This document shows, one piece after another, positions 19,327 through 28,170 of a DNA stretch of 64,000 bases. A program made the translations under genes and the position numbers. The stretch is from assembly GCF_029961765.1 (NCBI RefSeq), contig NZ_CP124681.1:3968001-4032000 (forward strand), written 5' to 3'. The notes beneath the pieces are model-generated. The model searched no databases. It was not told the DNA's origin and worked only from the letters and a program-made list of their open reading frames with translations. This DNA is from Nocardioides sp. QY071 (lineage in GTDB: Bacteria > Actinomycetota > Actinomycetes > Propionibacteriales > Nocardioidaceae). The first letter of the stretch is position 1, and the number at the start of each line of letters is the position of its first letter.

Positions 19327-19974
19327 ATGACCCCCGAACGCGCCACCGACCGGCTCCGCGTCGACGTACCGACGCTCGAGCCCGACCCGGCGTTCCTGGG
19401 CATGCTCGCCCACCTGAGTGCGACGTCGCAGGCGACTGCCCCCCGATCGACTCGGTCGGCCGGATTCCGACTGGTGCTCGCGACCGGCTCCGTTGCCGTC
19501 ATCGCGGCCGCCACCTGGGCAGCGGGCGTTCCCACCGGCGGAGGGGGCCCACACTCCCCCGCCGACAGCCCGTCCCAGATCGGACCGTCCGGCACACCGA
19601 GTCCCGGAGACGTCGGAACCCCACACTCCGACGTAACCACCACGCCCGGCAGCCCCCTGTCCCCGGGGCTGCCGGGCAGCTCTTCCTCGTCCGACCACGC
19701 CGTCGACCCTGGCGACGCCGACGAGAACCGGGCCCGCGGCGACCAGTCCGACCACGCGACCGGCCAGGGTCACCTGAAGGACAAGCCCGCCGGCAAGGGC
19801 AAGGCCAAGGGCCACGACAAGGACAAGGCCCAGGGCAAGGCCAAGGGCCACGACCGGGCGCCCGGCGAGGGCAGCCAGGGCCGCGACGGCGACCGGCAGG
19901 ACGACCAGCAGGACGACCAGCAGGACGACCAACAGGGTGACCGGCAGGACGATCAGCAACGACCGACGCACTGA
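19327..19974 (+). CDS. Single-pass membrane protein beside ECF sigma factor (anti-sigma-like, low complexity)
   Basis: From the ATG at 19327 the protein is 215 residues. The first 40 or so residues are cytoplasmic and charged, one transmembrane segment follows (FRLVLATGSVAVIAAATWAAGV), then a long outer part with no fold: Ser/Pro/Gly-rich, then GKGKAKGHDKDK-type Lys/His/Asp repeats and a DDQQ tetrapeptide array. The topology is that of a minimal anti-sigma factor, and the next gene is an ECF sigma factor, but no zinc-binding HxxxCxxC motif is present and the order is the reverse of the usual sigma then anti-sigma. Anti-sigma function is inference. An alternative start is 19276. Confidence 0.6.
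   Translation: MTPERATDRLRVDVPTLEPDPAFLGMLAHLSATSQATAPRSTRSAGFRLVLATGSVAVIAAATWAAGVPTGGGGPHSPADSPSQIGPSGTPSPGDVGTPHSDVTTTPGSPLSPGLPGSSSSSDHAVDPGDADENRARGDQSDHATGQGHLKDKPAGKGKAKGHDKDKAQGKAKGHDRAPGEGSQGRDGDRQDDQQDDQQDDQQGDRQDDQQRPTH
19897..19959 (+). repeat. 12-bp tandem repeat encoding DDQQ
   Basis: About five imperfect units of CAGGACGACCAG in phase with the reading frame give the repeated residues QDDQ at the C-terminus of the membrane protein. The Lys/Gly/His repeat just before it is a second, longer-period low-complexity block. Confidence 0.8.
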
Positions 19975-19985
19975 CCGCGAGGAAA

Positions 19986-20014
19986 TGTCCCGCTTCAGGC
20001 TCGCAAGCGGGACA
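19986..20014. terminator. Hairpin between membrane protein and sigma factor genes
   Basis: A perfect 10-bp stem (TGTCCCGCTT / AAGCGGGACA) with a 9-nt loop, 11 bp after the stop codon of the upstream gene and 65 bp before the sigma factor start. It could terminate or attenuate read-through. No T-tract follows. Confidence 0.5.
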
Positions 20015-20079
20015 ATGGGACGCGCGGTCCGGGGCAAGGTCCGGACCACGCCAGAACAACAGGGGTGGGGACACGTCCG

Positions 20080-20613
20080 GTGCGGGCCGACGACGAGCTC
20101 GTCACTGCCGCGAAGAGCGGTGACGCCGCAGCGTGGCGCGAGCTCTATCGCGACCACGCCGGTCGGCTGCTGCTCTGGCTCGAGGCCCGCTCCTCGCCCG
20201 GCGGCGAGGCACCCGACGACATCGCCGCCGCCACCTGGCTGGTCGCCGCCGAGAAGATCGCCGACTTCCACGGCACCGGGTCCGACTTCGGCGGCTGGCT
20301 GTTCGGCATCGCACGCAAGCACAAGGCCAACGCGGGGCGTCGTACGGCGACCCGGGTCAAGGGCTTCGACACCCTGGCCGCGGACGCCGAGCGGACCGTG
20401 GCCGGGCCCGAGACCGGCATCCTCGCCGACGAGTGGGTTCGCCAGGCCCTGGCCGCACTGCCGCCCCGCGAGCGTGACGTCATCGCCTGCACCGAGGTGC
20501 TCGACCTCGACGTGAGCTCGACCGCCGCGGCGCTCGGCATGACGGCGGTGGCCGTACGGGTCGCCCGGCACCGCGGGCTCAAGCGGCTGCGCACCCATCT
20601 CGCCCCGGAGTAG
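20080..20613 (+). CDS. ECF-family RNA polymerase sigma factor
   Basis: A sigma-70 group 4 factor of about 177 residues. Region 2 covers roughly residues 12-90 (AWRELYRDHAGRLLLWLEAR, then FGGWLFGIARKHKANAGRR for -10 recognition). Region 4 lies at about 118-172 (ALAALPPRERDVIACTEVLDLD, then the helix-turn-helix SSTAAALGMTAVAVRVARHRGLKRLR). The GTG at 20080 gives MRADDELVTAAKSGD, a typical ECF N-terminus; the GTG at 20065 would add five residues. The low-complexity membrane protein immediately upstream is the likely partner. The signal sensed and the regulon cannot be read from the sequence. Confidence 0.88.
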   Translation: MRADDELVTAAKSGDAAAWRELYRDHAGRLLLWLEARSSPGGEAPDDIAAATWLVAAEKIADFHGTGSDFGGWLFGIARKHKANAGRRTATRVKGFDTLAADAERTVAGPETGILADEWVRQALAALPPRERDVIACTEVLDLDVSSTAAALGMTAVAVRVARHRGLKRLRTHLAPE

Positions 20614-20619
20614 CCCGGC

Positions 20620-20641
20620 AGAATAGAACGCGTTCTATTCT
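20620..20641. promoter_or_regulatory. Perfect 22-bp palindrome, KstR-like operator
   Basis: Left half AGAATAGAACG and its exact reverse complement. The centre TAGAACGCGTTCTA fits the TNNAACNNGTTNNA consensus reported for KstR, the TetR-family repressor of steroid and lipid catabolism in actinobacteria. It overlaps the putative -10 element and ends 6 bp before the enoyl-CoA hydratase ATG, so a bound protein would block transcription. Confidence 0.75.
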
Positions 20642-20647
20642 GGGCGC

Positions 20648-21424
20648 ATGACGCTGCTCGTGTCCGACGACCGCCGGGTCCGCACCCTCACCCTCGACCG
20701 CCCCGAGGCGCTCAACGCCTTCAACGAGGAGCTGTACGACGCCACGGCGGAGGCGCTCCTCGCCGCGGCGCAGGACCCCACGGTCGCGGTGGTGATGCTG
20801 ACCGGGGCCGGGCGCGCGTTCAGCGCCGGGACCGACCTCCTCGAGATGCACCAGCTCGCCACGAACCCCGACTTCCCGCGCGGCAAGCACGGGTTCATCG
20901 GCCTGGTCGACGCGCTCGTCGACTTCCCCAAGCCACTCGTGGTCGCGGTCAACGGACTGGGGCTCGGGATCGGCGCGACCATCCTCGGGTTCGCCGACCT
21001 CGGCTTCATGTCCGACGATGCCCGGCTCAAGTGCCCGTTCACCTCGCTCGGCGTCGCGCCGGAGGCGGCTTCGTCGTACCTCTTCCCGGCGCTGGTGGGT
21101 CGTCAGCACGCCGCGTGGGCGTTGCTGTCCTCGGAGTGGATCAGCGCGGCCGAGGCGCGCGAGATGGGCCTGGTGAAGGAGGTCTGCGCACCCGACGAGC
21201 TGATGGCGACCGCGCGCCGGCACGCCGAGGTTCTCGCCGCGAAGCCGATCTCCTCGCTGGTCGCCGTCAAGCGCACCATGACCGAGCCGCACCGCGACGC
21301 GATCCGCGCGGCCCGGGACCGTGAGAACGCCGCGTTCGCCGAGCTGATGGGCGGTCCCGCCAACCTCGAGGCGCTGGCCGCCTTCGCCGAGGGGCGGGAG
21401 CCGGACTTCACCCGGCTGTCGTGA
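20648..21424 (+). CDS. Enoyl-CoA hydratase/isomerase family protein
   Basis: A 258-residue crotonase-fold enzyme acting on an acyl-CoA, most likely in fatty-acid or steroid side-chain breakdown. The oxyanion-hole segments are GAGRAFSAGTDL near residue 55-66 and NGLGLGIGATILGFADLGF near 103-121. The second catalytic Glu position reads as APEAASSYLFPALVG. Residues match the echA6/echA-like group, but the exact reaction is unknown. The transcript looks leaderless: TATTCT at 20636-20641 lies 6 nt before the ATG and inside the KstR-like palindrome. It is convergent with the thioesterase and overlaps it by 17 bp. Confidence 0.87.
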   Translation: MTLLVSDDRRVRTLTLDRPEALNAFNEELYDATAEALLAAAQDPTVAVVMLTGAGRAFSAGTDLLEMHQLATNPDFPRGKHGFIGLVDALVDFPKPLVVAVNGLGLGIGATILGFADLGFMSDDARLKCPFTSLGVAPEAASSYLFPALVGRQHAAWALLSSEWISAAEAREMGLVKEVCAPDELMATARRHAEVLAAKPISSLVAVKRTMTEPHRDAIRAARDRENAAFAELMGGPANLEALAAFAEGREPDFTRLS

Positions 21425-22319
21425 CCATGTCGCCGAGCACGCCGATCATCGCCTCGCGGAAGCCGTCGACCGGGGTCACCGAGCGCTGGGTCTCGGTGTC
21501 GAAGAAGACCAGCGCCACCTTCGAGCGCGCGAGCACCGCGCCCTCCCCCGAGCCGCCGGTGCCGTCGGTGATCTCGGACTCGAGCACCATCGACTTGGTG
21601 CCGATGTGGGACACGACCGTCCAGCAGTCGTAGGACTGCGGCCGCAGCACGATCGGGGCGACATACTCGACATCGGCCTGCGCGATCACGCTCGCGATCC
21701 GCGGGAACTCCTTGAGGCCCTGCCGCAACCGCCCGAGCGAGGCGATCCGGGCCTCCTGGAAGAACTCGAAGTACTTCACGTTGTTGACGTGGCGGTAGAT
21801 GTCGAGGTCGGAGAAGCGGACCTGGACCGGGTGGTGCGCGGCCCGCTCGCGGGGCACGTCGACCTGCACCGGGCGCGAGCGGGTGTCGCCGAGCTCGGCG
21901 TACGGCGCCAGTGCGGCGCGCTCCTGATCGTCGAGGCGCCGCGGCTGACCCGTCGCGAGCACGAACGGCGCCAGGACGGTGCGGGCACGCAGGTAGACGG
22001 TGCGGGTGCCGTCGGGCTGCTCCTCGAAGATCTCGTGGTCGAGCGTGAAGCTCGCCGTGCGGATCTCGCTGACCCACGACTCGATCGAGACCGACTGGAA
22101 CCGGAACCGCAGCGGCGCGCGGAAGGTGACCTCGTGTCGTCGTACGACATAGGCGTCGTTGTGGTGGTGCTCGACGCCCGCGGCCGCCCGGCAGGCGTGC
22201 AGCAGCGCGCCGCGCGCCTCTTGGAGGTAGTCGACGTACTTCACGTTGTTGACGTGGTTCAGCTGGTCGATGTCACCCCAGCGCAGGGGGCAGTCGTAGC
22301 GGTGCCGCACCCCCGTCAT
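21408..22319 (-). CDS. Acyl-CoA thioesterase with two hotdog domains
   Basis: A 303-residue protein made of two 4-hydroxybenzoyl-CoA-thioesterase-like hotdog domains in tandem. Each has the helix-entry motif: RWGDIDQLNHVNNVKYVDYLQEA near residues 13-35 and RFSDLDIYRHVNNVKYFEFFQEA near 168-190, with the catalytic-type Asp in WGDID and FSDLD. It probably releases fatty acids from acyl-CoA. It is convergent with the enoyl-CoA hydratase (17-bp overlap) and divergent from the thiolase, so three acyl-CoA genes are clustered. Confidence 0.87.
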   Translation of the reverse strand: MTGVRHRYDCPLRWGDIDQLNHVNNVKYVDYLQEARGALLHACRAAAGVEHHHNDAYVVRRHEVTFRAPLRFRFQSVSIESWVSEIRTASFTLDHEIFEEQPDGTRTVYLRARTVLAPFVLATGQPRRLDDQERAALAPYAELGDTRSRPVQVDVPRERAAHHPVQVRFSDLDIYRHVNNVKYFEFFQEARIASLGRLRQGLKEFPRIASVIAQADVEYVAPIVLRPQSYDCWTVVSHIGTKSMVLESEITDGTGGSGEGAVLARSKVALVFFDTETQRSVTPVDGFREAMIGVLGDMVTTAG

Positions 22320-22459
22320 GCTTCCAGACCGCGCCCCCGCGTGGGGCGGGGCTCCGCATGCAGGGACGGGCTTGTGGCGTCCGCCACGACCGGAACAGGT
22401 TGCAGTTCCGGGCCACTACGCTGTGCGCGTTCCACCCCTACCTGTACCGAGGAGTCTCC

Positions 22460-23674
22460 ATGCCCGAGGCCGTGATCGTTTCCGCCGCCCGCACCCCGAT
22501 CGGGCGTGCCAACAAGGGCTCGCTCAAGGACTTCCGCCCCGACGACCTGACCGCGTTCATCGCGCAGGCGGCTCTCGACAAGATCCCCGCGCTCGACCCG
22601 AAGGACGTCGACGACTTCTACCTCGGCGTCGGCCTGCCCGGTGGCGAGGCCGGCAACAACATGGCCCGGATCGTCACCACTCTGATGGGCACCGAGATCC
22701 CCGGCGCCACGATCACCCGCTACTGCTCCTCGTCGGTGCAGACCTCGCGGATGGCCTTCCACGCGATCAAGGCCGGCGAGGGCGACGTGTTCATCTCCGC
22801 CGGTGTCGAGACGGTGTCGCGCTTCCAGTTCGGCACCTCCGACCACATCCCCAACACCAAGAACCCGCTGTTCGCCGACGCGCAGCAGCGCACCGAGAAG
22901 TACGCCGAGGGCGGCCACGTCTGGCACGACCCGCGCGAGGACGGCCTGCTGCCCGACATCTACATCGCGATGGGCCAGACCGCCGAGAACGTCGCGAGCA
23001 TCCGCGGCCTCAAGCGCGAGGACCTCGACCAGTTCGGCGTACGCTCGCAGAACCTCGCCGAGAAGGCGATCGCCGACGGCTTCTGGCAGCGCGAGATCAC
23101 CCCGGTGACCCTCGCCGACGGCACCGTCGTCAGCACCGACGACGGCCCGCGCGCCGGCGTCACCTACGAGGCGCTCTCGGAGCTGAAGCCGGTCTTCCGC
23201 CCCGACGGCGTGGTCACCGCCGGCAACTGCTGCGCGCTCAACGACGGCGCTGCCGCGGTCGTGATCATGTCCGACACCAAGGCCGCCGAGCTGGGCCTGA
23301 CCCCGCTCGCCCGGATCGTGTCGACCGGCGTCTCCGGCCTGTCCCCCGAGATCATGGGCCTCGGCCCGGTCGAGGCGACCCGCAACGCGCTCAAGCATGC
23401 CGGCATGACCATCGACGACATCGACCTCGCCGAGATCAACGAGGCCTTCGCCGCGCAGGTGCTGCCGTCCGCCGAGGACCTGGGCATCCCGATCGAGAAG
23501 CTCAACGTCAACGGTGGCGCGATCGCGGTCGGCCACCCGTTCGGCATGACCGGCGCCCGCCTGCAGAACACGCTGATCAACTCGCTGCAGTGGCACGACA
23601 AGTCCACCGGCCTGATCACCATGTGCGTCGGTGGCGGCCAGGGCATGGCGATGATCCTGGAGCGCCTCAGCTGA
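22460..23674 (+). CDS. Acetyl-CoA C-acyltransferase (thiolase)
   Basis: A 404-residue thiolase that either cleaves 3-ketoacyl-CoA or condenses acetyl-CoA. The acylated nucleophile is Cys89 in TRYCSSSVQT. The catalytic His lies in GGAIAVGHPFGMTGAR and the second Cys in MCVGGGQGMA; NEAFAAQ carries the conserved Asn. The start is an ATG preceded by a strong GAGGAG. It follows a divergent thioesterase, and a triple palindrome follows its stop. Degradative versus biosynthetic direction cannot be decided from sequence; context favours beta-oxidation. Confidence 0.93.
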   Translation: MPEAVIVSAARTPIGRANKGSLKDFRPDDLTAFIAQAALDKIPALDPKDVDDFYLGVGLPGGEAGNNMARIVTTLMGTEIPGATITRYCSSSVQTSRMAFHAIKAGEGDVFISAGVETVSRFQFGTSDHIPNTKNPLFADAQQRTEKYAEGGHVWHDPREDGLLPDIYIAMGQTAENVASIRGLKREDLDQFGVRSQNLAEKAIADGFWQREITPVTLADGTVVSTDDGPRAGVTYEALSELKPVFRPDGVVTAGNCCALNDGAAAVVIMSDTKAAELGLTPLARIVSTGVSGLSPEIMGLGPVEATRNALKHAGMTIDDIDLAEINEAFAAQVLPSAEDLGIPIEKLNVNGGAIAVGHPFGMTGARLQNTLINSLQWHDKSTGLITMCVGGGQGMAMILERLS

Positions 23675-23675
23675 T

Positions 23676-23756
23676 CCGCCGACCCGGGCCGAAGTAGCCC
23701 CGGCGACTTCGGGCCGGGTCGGCGGGAATCCAGAGCCACTCCGGGCCGGGTCGGCG
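23676..23756. terminator. Triple palindrome after thiolase
   Basis: A 20-bp inverted repeat with one mismatch (23676-23695 and 23706-23725, 10-nt loop), built on GACCCGG/CCGGGTC, starts 2 bp after the thiolase stop. A third related arm follows at 23736-23756. It has the same units and order as the palindromes at 16923-17012. Terminator function is likely; no T-tract is present. Confidence 0.65.
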
Positions 23757-23770
23757 TCGGTGGGGAGTCG

Positions 23771-23776
23771 TAGGGT
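23771..23776 (+). promoter_or_regulatory. Putative -10 box of GNAT gene (leaderless)
   Basis: TAGGGT with 8 nt to the ATG at 23785; no Shine-Dalgarno sequence is present. Confidence 0.4.
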
Positions 23777-23784
23777 CCGGTGGC

Positions 23785-24354
23785 ATGAGCATCGACGTAC
23801 GGCCCGCCACCGTCTTCGAGGACGTGAAGGCGCTGGTCGGGCCGAAGCGGGCGGACGCCAGCGTGTGCTGGTGCCTGAGCTACCGGATCCCATCGACGAT
23901 CAACAACCCGATGCGCGGGCAGGAGCGCGGCGAGTTCGTCGCCAAGCTGCTCGAGGAGGGACCGCTCGGCGTGCTCGCCTACGACGGCGACACCCCCGTC
24001 GGCTGGGCTGCGGTCGCACCCCGCTCGGCCACGACCTTCGCCCGCAACCGCAAGATCCCCCACGTCGACGACCTCCCCGTGTGGTCCGTGTGGTGCAGCC
24101 GGGTCCGGCCCGGACACCGGGGCAAGGGCATCTCCCACCACCTCATCGAGGGCGCGGTCGCCTTCGCGCGCGAGCAGGGTGCGCCGGCGATCGAGGCGTA
24201 CCCGCTCGACAACGGCGGCGCCAAGGTCGACCTGACGATGGCGTACGCCGGGCTGCGGGCCAACTTCGAGGCCGCCGGCTTCCACCACGCCGCCGACACG
24301 ACCTCGGTGCTCAGCGGACACCCGCGGGTGCTGATGCGCCGGGACTTAGACTGA
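23785..24354 (+). CDS. GNAT-family N-acetyltransferase
   Basis: A 189-residue acetyltransferase. The acetyl-CoA loop is VRPGHRGKGISHHLIEGAV (about residues 109-127), preceded by the beta-4 segment VWSVWCSR and followed by GAPAIEAYPLDN. A conserved C-terminal strand (ANFEAAGFHHAADT) closes the fold. The N-terminal WCLSYR segment is seen in a GNAT subgroup of unknown substrate. The next gene, a MarR regulator, begins 5 bp after its stop, so the two may be co-transcribed even though a separate TAGACT box precedes the MarR start. Confidence 0.82.
   Translation: MSIDVRPATVFEDVKALVGPKRADASVCWCLSYRIPSTINNPMRGQERGEFVAKLLEEGPLGVLAYDGDTPVGWAAVAPRSATTFARNRKIPHVDDLPVWSVWCSRVRPGHRGKGISHHLIEGAVAFAREQGAPAIEAYPLDNGGAKVDLTMAYAGLRANFEAAGFHHAADTTSVLSGHPRVLMRRDLD
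24347..24352 (+). promoter_or_regulatory. Putative -10 box of MarR gene
   Basis: TAGACT lies within the last codons of the GNAT gene, 6 nt before the GTG start of the MarR gene, suggesting an internal leaderless promoter. Confidence 0.35.
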
Positions 24355-24358
24355 CCCG

Positions 24359-24871
24359 GTGACTGATGGGACCGCTGCTCGCCTGGCGACCGGCCACGAG
24401 CCGCGGTGGCTCGACGAGGACCAGCAGCGGACCTGGCGCTCGTTCCTGCTCGGCACCACCCTGCTCCTGGACCGCCTCGACGAGGACCTGCGCCGCGAGC
24501 ACGGTCTGTCCGCGGTCGAGTACGAGATCCTGGTCCGCCTCTCCGAGGCCGGCGGCACGCTGCGGATGGCCCAGCTCGCTGCCGCCCTCGCCCACAGCCG
24601 CAGCCGGGTGACCCACACGGTCAAGCGGATGGAGACCGCCGGGCTGGTCGTGCGCGAGGAGTCGCCCGAGGACGGCCGCGGTGTCGACTGCCGGTTGACC
24701 GACGCCGGGCTCGACGTGCTCCGCACGGCCGCGCCCGACCACGTCGAGACCGTACGCCGCTCGCTGGTCGACCTGGTCGACGCCGACGACCTCCGGGCGC
24801 TGGGCCGGGTCATGAACGCCGTGTGCGACCAGCTGATCTGCGCCCACCCGGAGCGCGAGCTCCGGCACTGA
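24359..24871 (+). CDS. MarR-family transcriptional regulator
   Basis: A 170-residue winged-helix repressor. The dimerisation helix is WRSFLLGTTLLLDRLDEDLRREHGLS (about 26-51). The DNA-recognition region MAQLAAALAHSRSRVTHTVKRMETAGLVVREESPEDGRGVDCRLTDAG covers about 69-120. Ligand and targets are unknown. The GTG start overlaps nothing but follows the GNAT stop by 4 nt. The neighbouring crcB genes are convergent and are controlled by a riboswitch, so they are not obvious targets. Confidence 0.87.
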   Translation: MTDGTAARLATGHEPRWLDEDQQRTWRSFLLGTTLLLDRLDEDLRREHGLSAVEYEILVRLSEAGGTLRMAQLAAALAHSRSRVTHTVKRMETAGLVVREESPEDGRGVDCRLTDAGLDVLRTAAPDHVETVRRSLVDLVDADDLRALGRVMNAVCDQLICAHPERELRH

Positions 24872-24897
24872 CCCGACGCCGCCTCACCGCGAGGCCC

Positions 24898-25257
24898 TCA
24901 CCACGAGGCGGTCAGTGCGAAGCCCACGAAGGCGGCGCCGAGGCCGCCGAGGAGCGTGACGGCGAGGTTGCCGAGCGCGGCGCCGACCGCGCGGTCCTCA
25001 GCCAGGCGCACCGTCTCGAAGGCGAACGTGCTGAACGTCGTGAACGCGCCGCAGAAGCCCGTACCGAGCAGGAGCAGCAGGTCGGCACCGGCCGCGCCGC
25101 CGTACAGGCCGCCCAGCAAGAACGAACCCGACAGGTTGATCGTCAGCGTCCCCCACGGTGTGAGCGCGGTGTGCCGCGACTGCACGAGGCGGTCGAGCAG
25201 GTACCTCGCCGGAGCCCCGGCCGCGGCGCCCAGCGCTACCAGCAGCCAGGCCGTCAC
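24898..25257 (-). CDS. crcB: Fluoride channel subunit CrcB/Fluc (second gene)
   Basis: A 119-residue four-helix membrane protein of the Fluc fluoride channel family. The conserved GFCGAFTTFSTFAFE motif (phenylalanine track and central Na+ site) lies near residues 68-82. An N-terminal GAPARYLLDR matches the family. The GTG start overlaps the stop of the other crcB gene (GTGA). Two neighbouring, non-identical genes imply a heterodimeric channel, a form known in some Firmicutes and Actinobacteria. It should expel F- from the cytoplasm. Confidence 0.92.
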   Translation of the reverse strand: MTAWLLVALGAAAGAPARYLLDRLVQSRHTALTPWGTLTINLSGSFLLGGLYGGAAGADLLLLLGTGFCGAFTTFSTFAFETVRLAEDRAVGAALGNLAVTLLGGLGAAFVGFALTASW

Positions 25258-25745
25258 GACCGCACCTCCTCGCCGCCGCTGGAGCGGACCGCCAGCCGCG
25301 CGAGCCCCAGCCCGGCGGCCACCGCCACGAGGGCGGCGGCGACGCTGCCGAACAGATAGGCCAGGGCCAGCCCCGGATGCGGATCGGCGCCGGCCAGCAG
25401 GTCGCGGACCTGCCCGGAGTAGGTCGAGAACGTGGTGAAACCGCCGAGGATCCCCACCCCCACGAACGGCCGGAGCAGCGGGTGCGCGGCCCGGGTCTCC
25501 TGCACCACCACCATCAGCGCGCCCAGCAGCAGGGAGCCGGCGACATTGGTCGCGAAGGTCGCCCACGGGAAGCCGCTCGGACCGGTCGGCCAGGCCAGCT
25601 CGAGCCCGTGGCGCGCCGCCGCACCGAGCATGCCGCCCAGCGCGATCACCACCAGGGTCAGGTGGTGGGCGGCGAGCTCGGTGCGCTGTTCGGCTGAGCC
25701 GAGGTCGACATCGGGATCGACGGGCTCGGGGTGGTGGTGCGTCAT
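25254..25745 (-). CDS. crcB: Fluoride channel subunit CrcB/Fluc (first gene)
   Basis: A 163-residue member of the same family with a longer His/Asp-rich N-terminal tail (MTHHHPEPVDPDVDLGS). Family motifs are GGMLGAAARHGLE and GILGGFTTFSTYSGQ. Four transmembrane segments are evident. A fluoride riboswitch lies 43 bp upstream of its ATG on the same strand. Together with the overlapping second gene it forms a two-gene fluoride-resistance unit. Confidence 0.93.
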   Translation of the reverse strand: MTHHHPEPVDPDVDLGSAEQRTELAAHHLTLVVIALGGMLGAAARHGLELAWPTGPSGFPWATFATNVAGSLLLGALMVVVQETRAAHPLLRPFVGVGILGGFTTFSTYSGQVRDLLAGADPHPGLALAYLFGSVAAALVAVAAGLGLARLAVRSSGGEEVRS

Positions 25746-25788
25746 GGGTCGCCTACCTTCGTCGGGCCCGGGCAGGGCACGGTCGCAG

Positions 25789-25842
25789 AGGTAGGGACTG
25801 TCAGCAGCAGGTGCTGCGGTTGTCGGCGAGCCCCATCGCCAT
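25789..25842 (-). ncRNA. Fluoride riboswitch (crcB motif)
   Basis: Reading the minus strand, GGCGATGGGGCTCGCC is followed by GACAACCGCAG, a short pairing loop and GCTGACAGTCCCTAC. This is the order of the crcB RNA motif (GGNGATGG, TCGCC, AACCGC and CTGATGACTCCTAC in the consensus), with two changes in the last block. It lies just before two fluoride channel genes, which is the classic context. Fluoride binding should turn expression on. Confidence 0.85.
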
Positions 25843-25898
25843 CGGGGTCAACCTAGCAGGGGCGACCGGCCGCCGCCCCGCCCGTGGTCACCGGTCGA

Positions 25899-27581
<1,683 letters not shown>

Positions 27582-27590
27582 GCCCCAAAT

Positions 27591-28001
27591 CTACGCAGCG
27601 GCGACCTCGCCGTCGCGCTCGGGGTCACTGGCCGAGCCGGGAGCCGCCACCTTGACGAAGCTCGCCGTGCCGCGGGTGAGGTCGTGACCGATGGTGACGG
27701 CGTCGATCTCGAGCGCGACGACCTCGATCCCGGCCTTGTTGACGTAGGTCCGGTGGTCGAGCCTGCCGTGCACGACGACGGGGTCGCCCTGGCGCAACGA
27801 CGGCTCCGCGTTGCTGGCGAGACGGCGCCAGGCGCTGACGCCGTACCACTGGGTCTCGCTGTCGGCCCACGAGCCGGTGGTGCGGTTGAAGTGGCGCGGG
27901 GTGCAGCCCAGCCGGAAGTTGAGCACCGGCACGCCGGCGACCTCCCTGAGCATCGGCGTCGTGCCGATCCAGCCCTGCACGGTGACCATGGTCTGGTTCA
28001 T
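27591..28001 (-). CDS. ssb: Single-stranded DNA-binding protein (short paralogue)
   Basis: A 136-residue OB-fold protein, MNQTMVTVQGWIGTTP onward, with FRLGCTPRHFNRTTGSWADSETQWYGVSAWRRLA matching the SSB core. It lacks the acidic DDDIPF-type tail that recruits partner proteins; the end is ASDPERDGEVAAA. It is therefore probably a second SSB rather than the main replicative one. The start has a GGGAGA ribosome binding site. EttA follows after a 9-bp gap. Confidence 0.88.
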   Translation of the reverse strand: MNQTMVTVQGWIGTTPMLREVAGVPVLNFRLGCTPRHFNRTTGSWADSETQWYGVSAWRRLASNAEPSLRQGDPVVVHGRLDHRTYVNKAGIEVVALEIDAVTIGHDLTRGTASFVKVAAPGSASDPERDGEVAAA

Positions 28002-28170
28002 CGGATCTCCCTTCGTCGGTGCCGGTCGCGGGAGCGGCCGGTCGACGACAGTCCACGCCACGGCCCCGACGATGGTCCCGGGCGCCGGCACGGGCTGTGG
28101 ACAGGAGATGCGGCGAGGGACGGCTGTGGATGACCGAGGGCCCGGACGGGGGCCGCAGGGACGCCTGTGG

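Noticed and set aside
28002..28170. DnaA boxes or origin in the ssb upstream region (several CTGTGG motifs)
   Set aside because: Matches are short and the surrounding genes (dnaA, dnaN, gyrB) are absent, so an origin is not supported.
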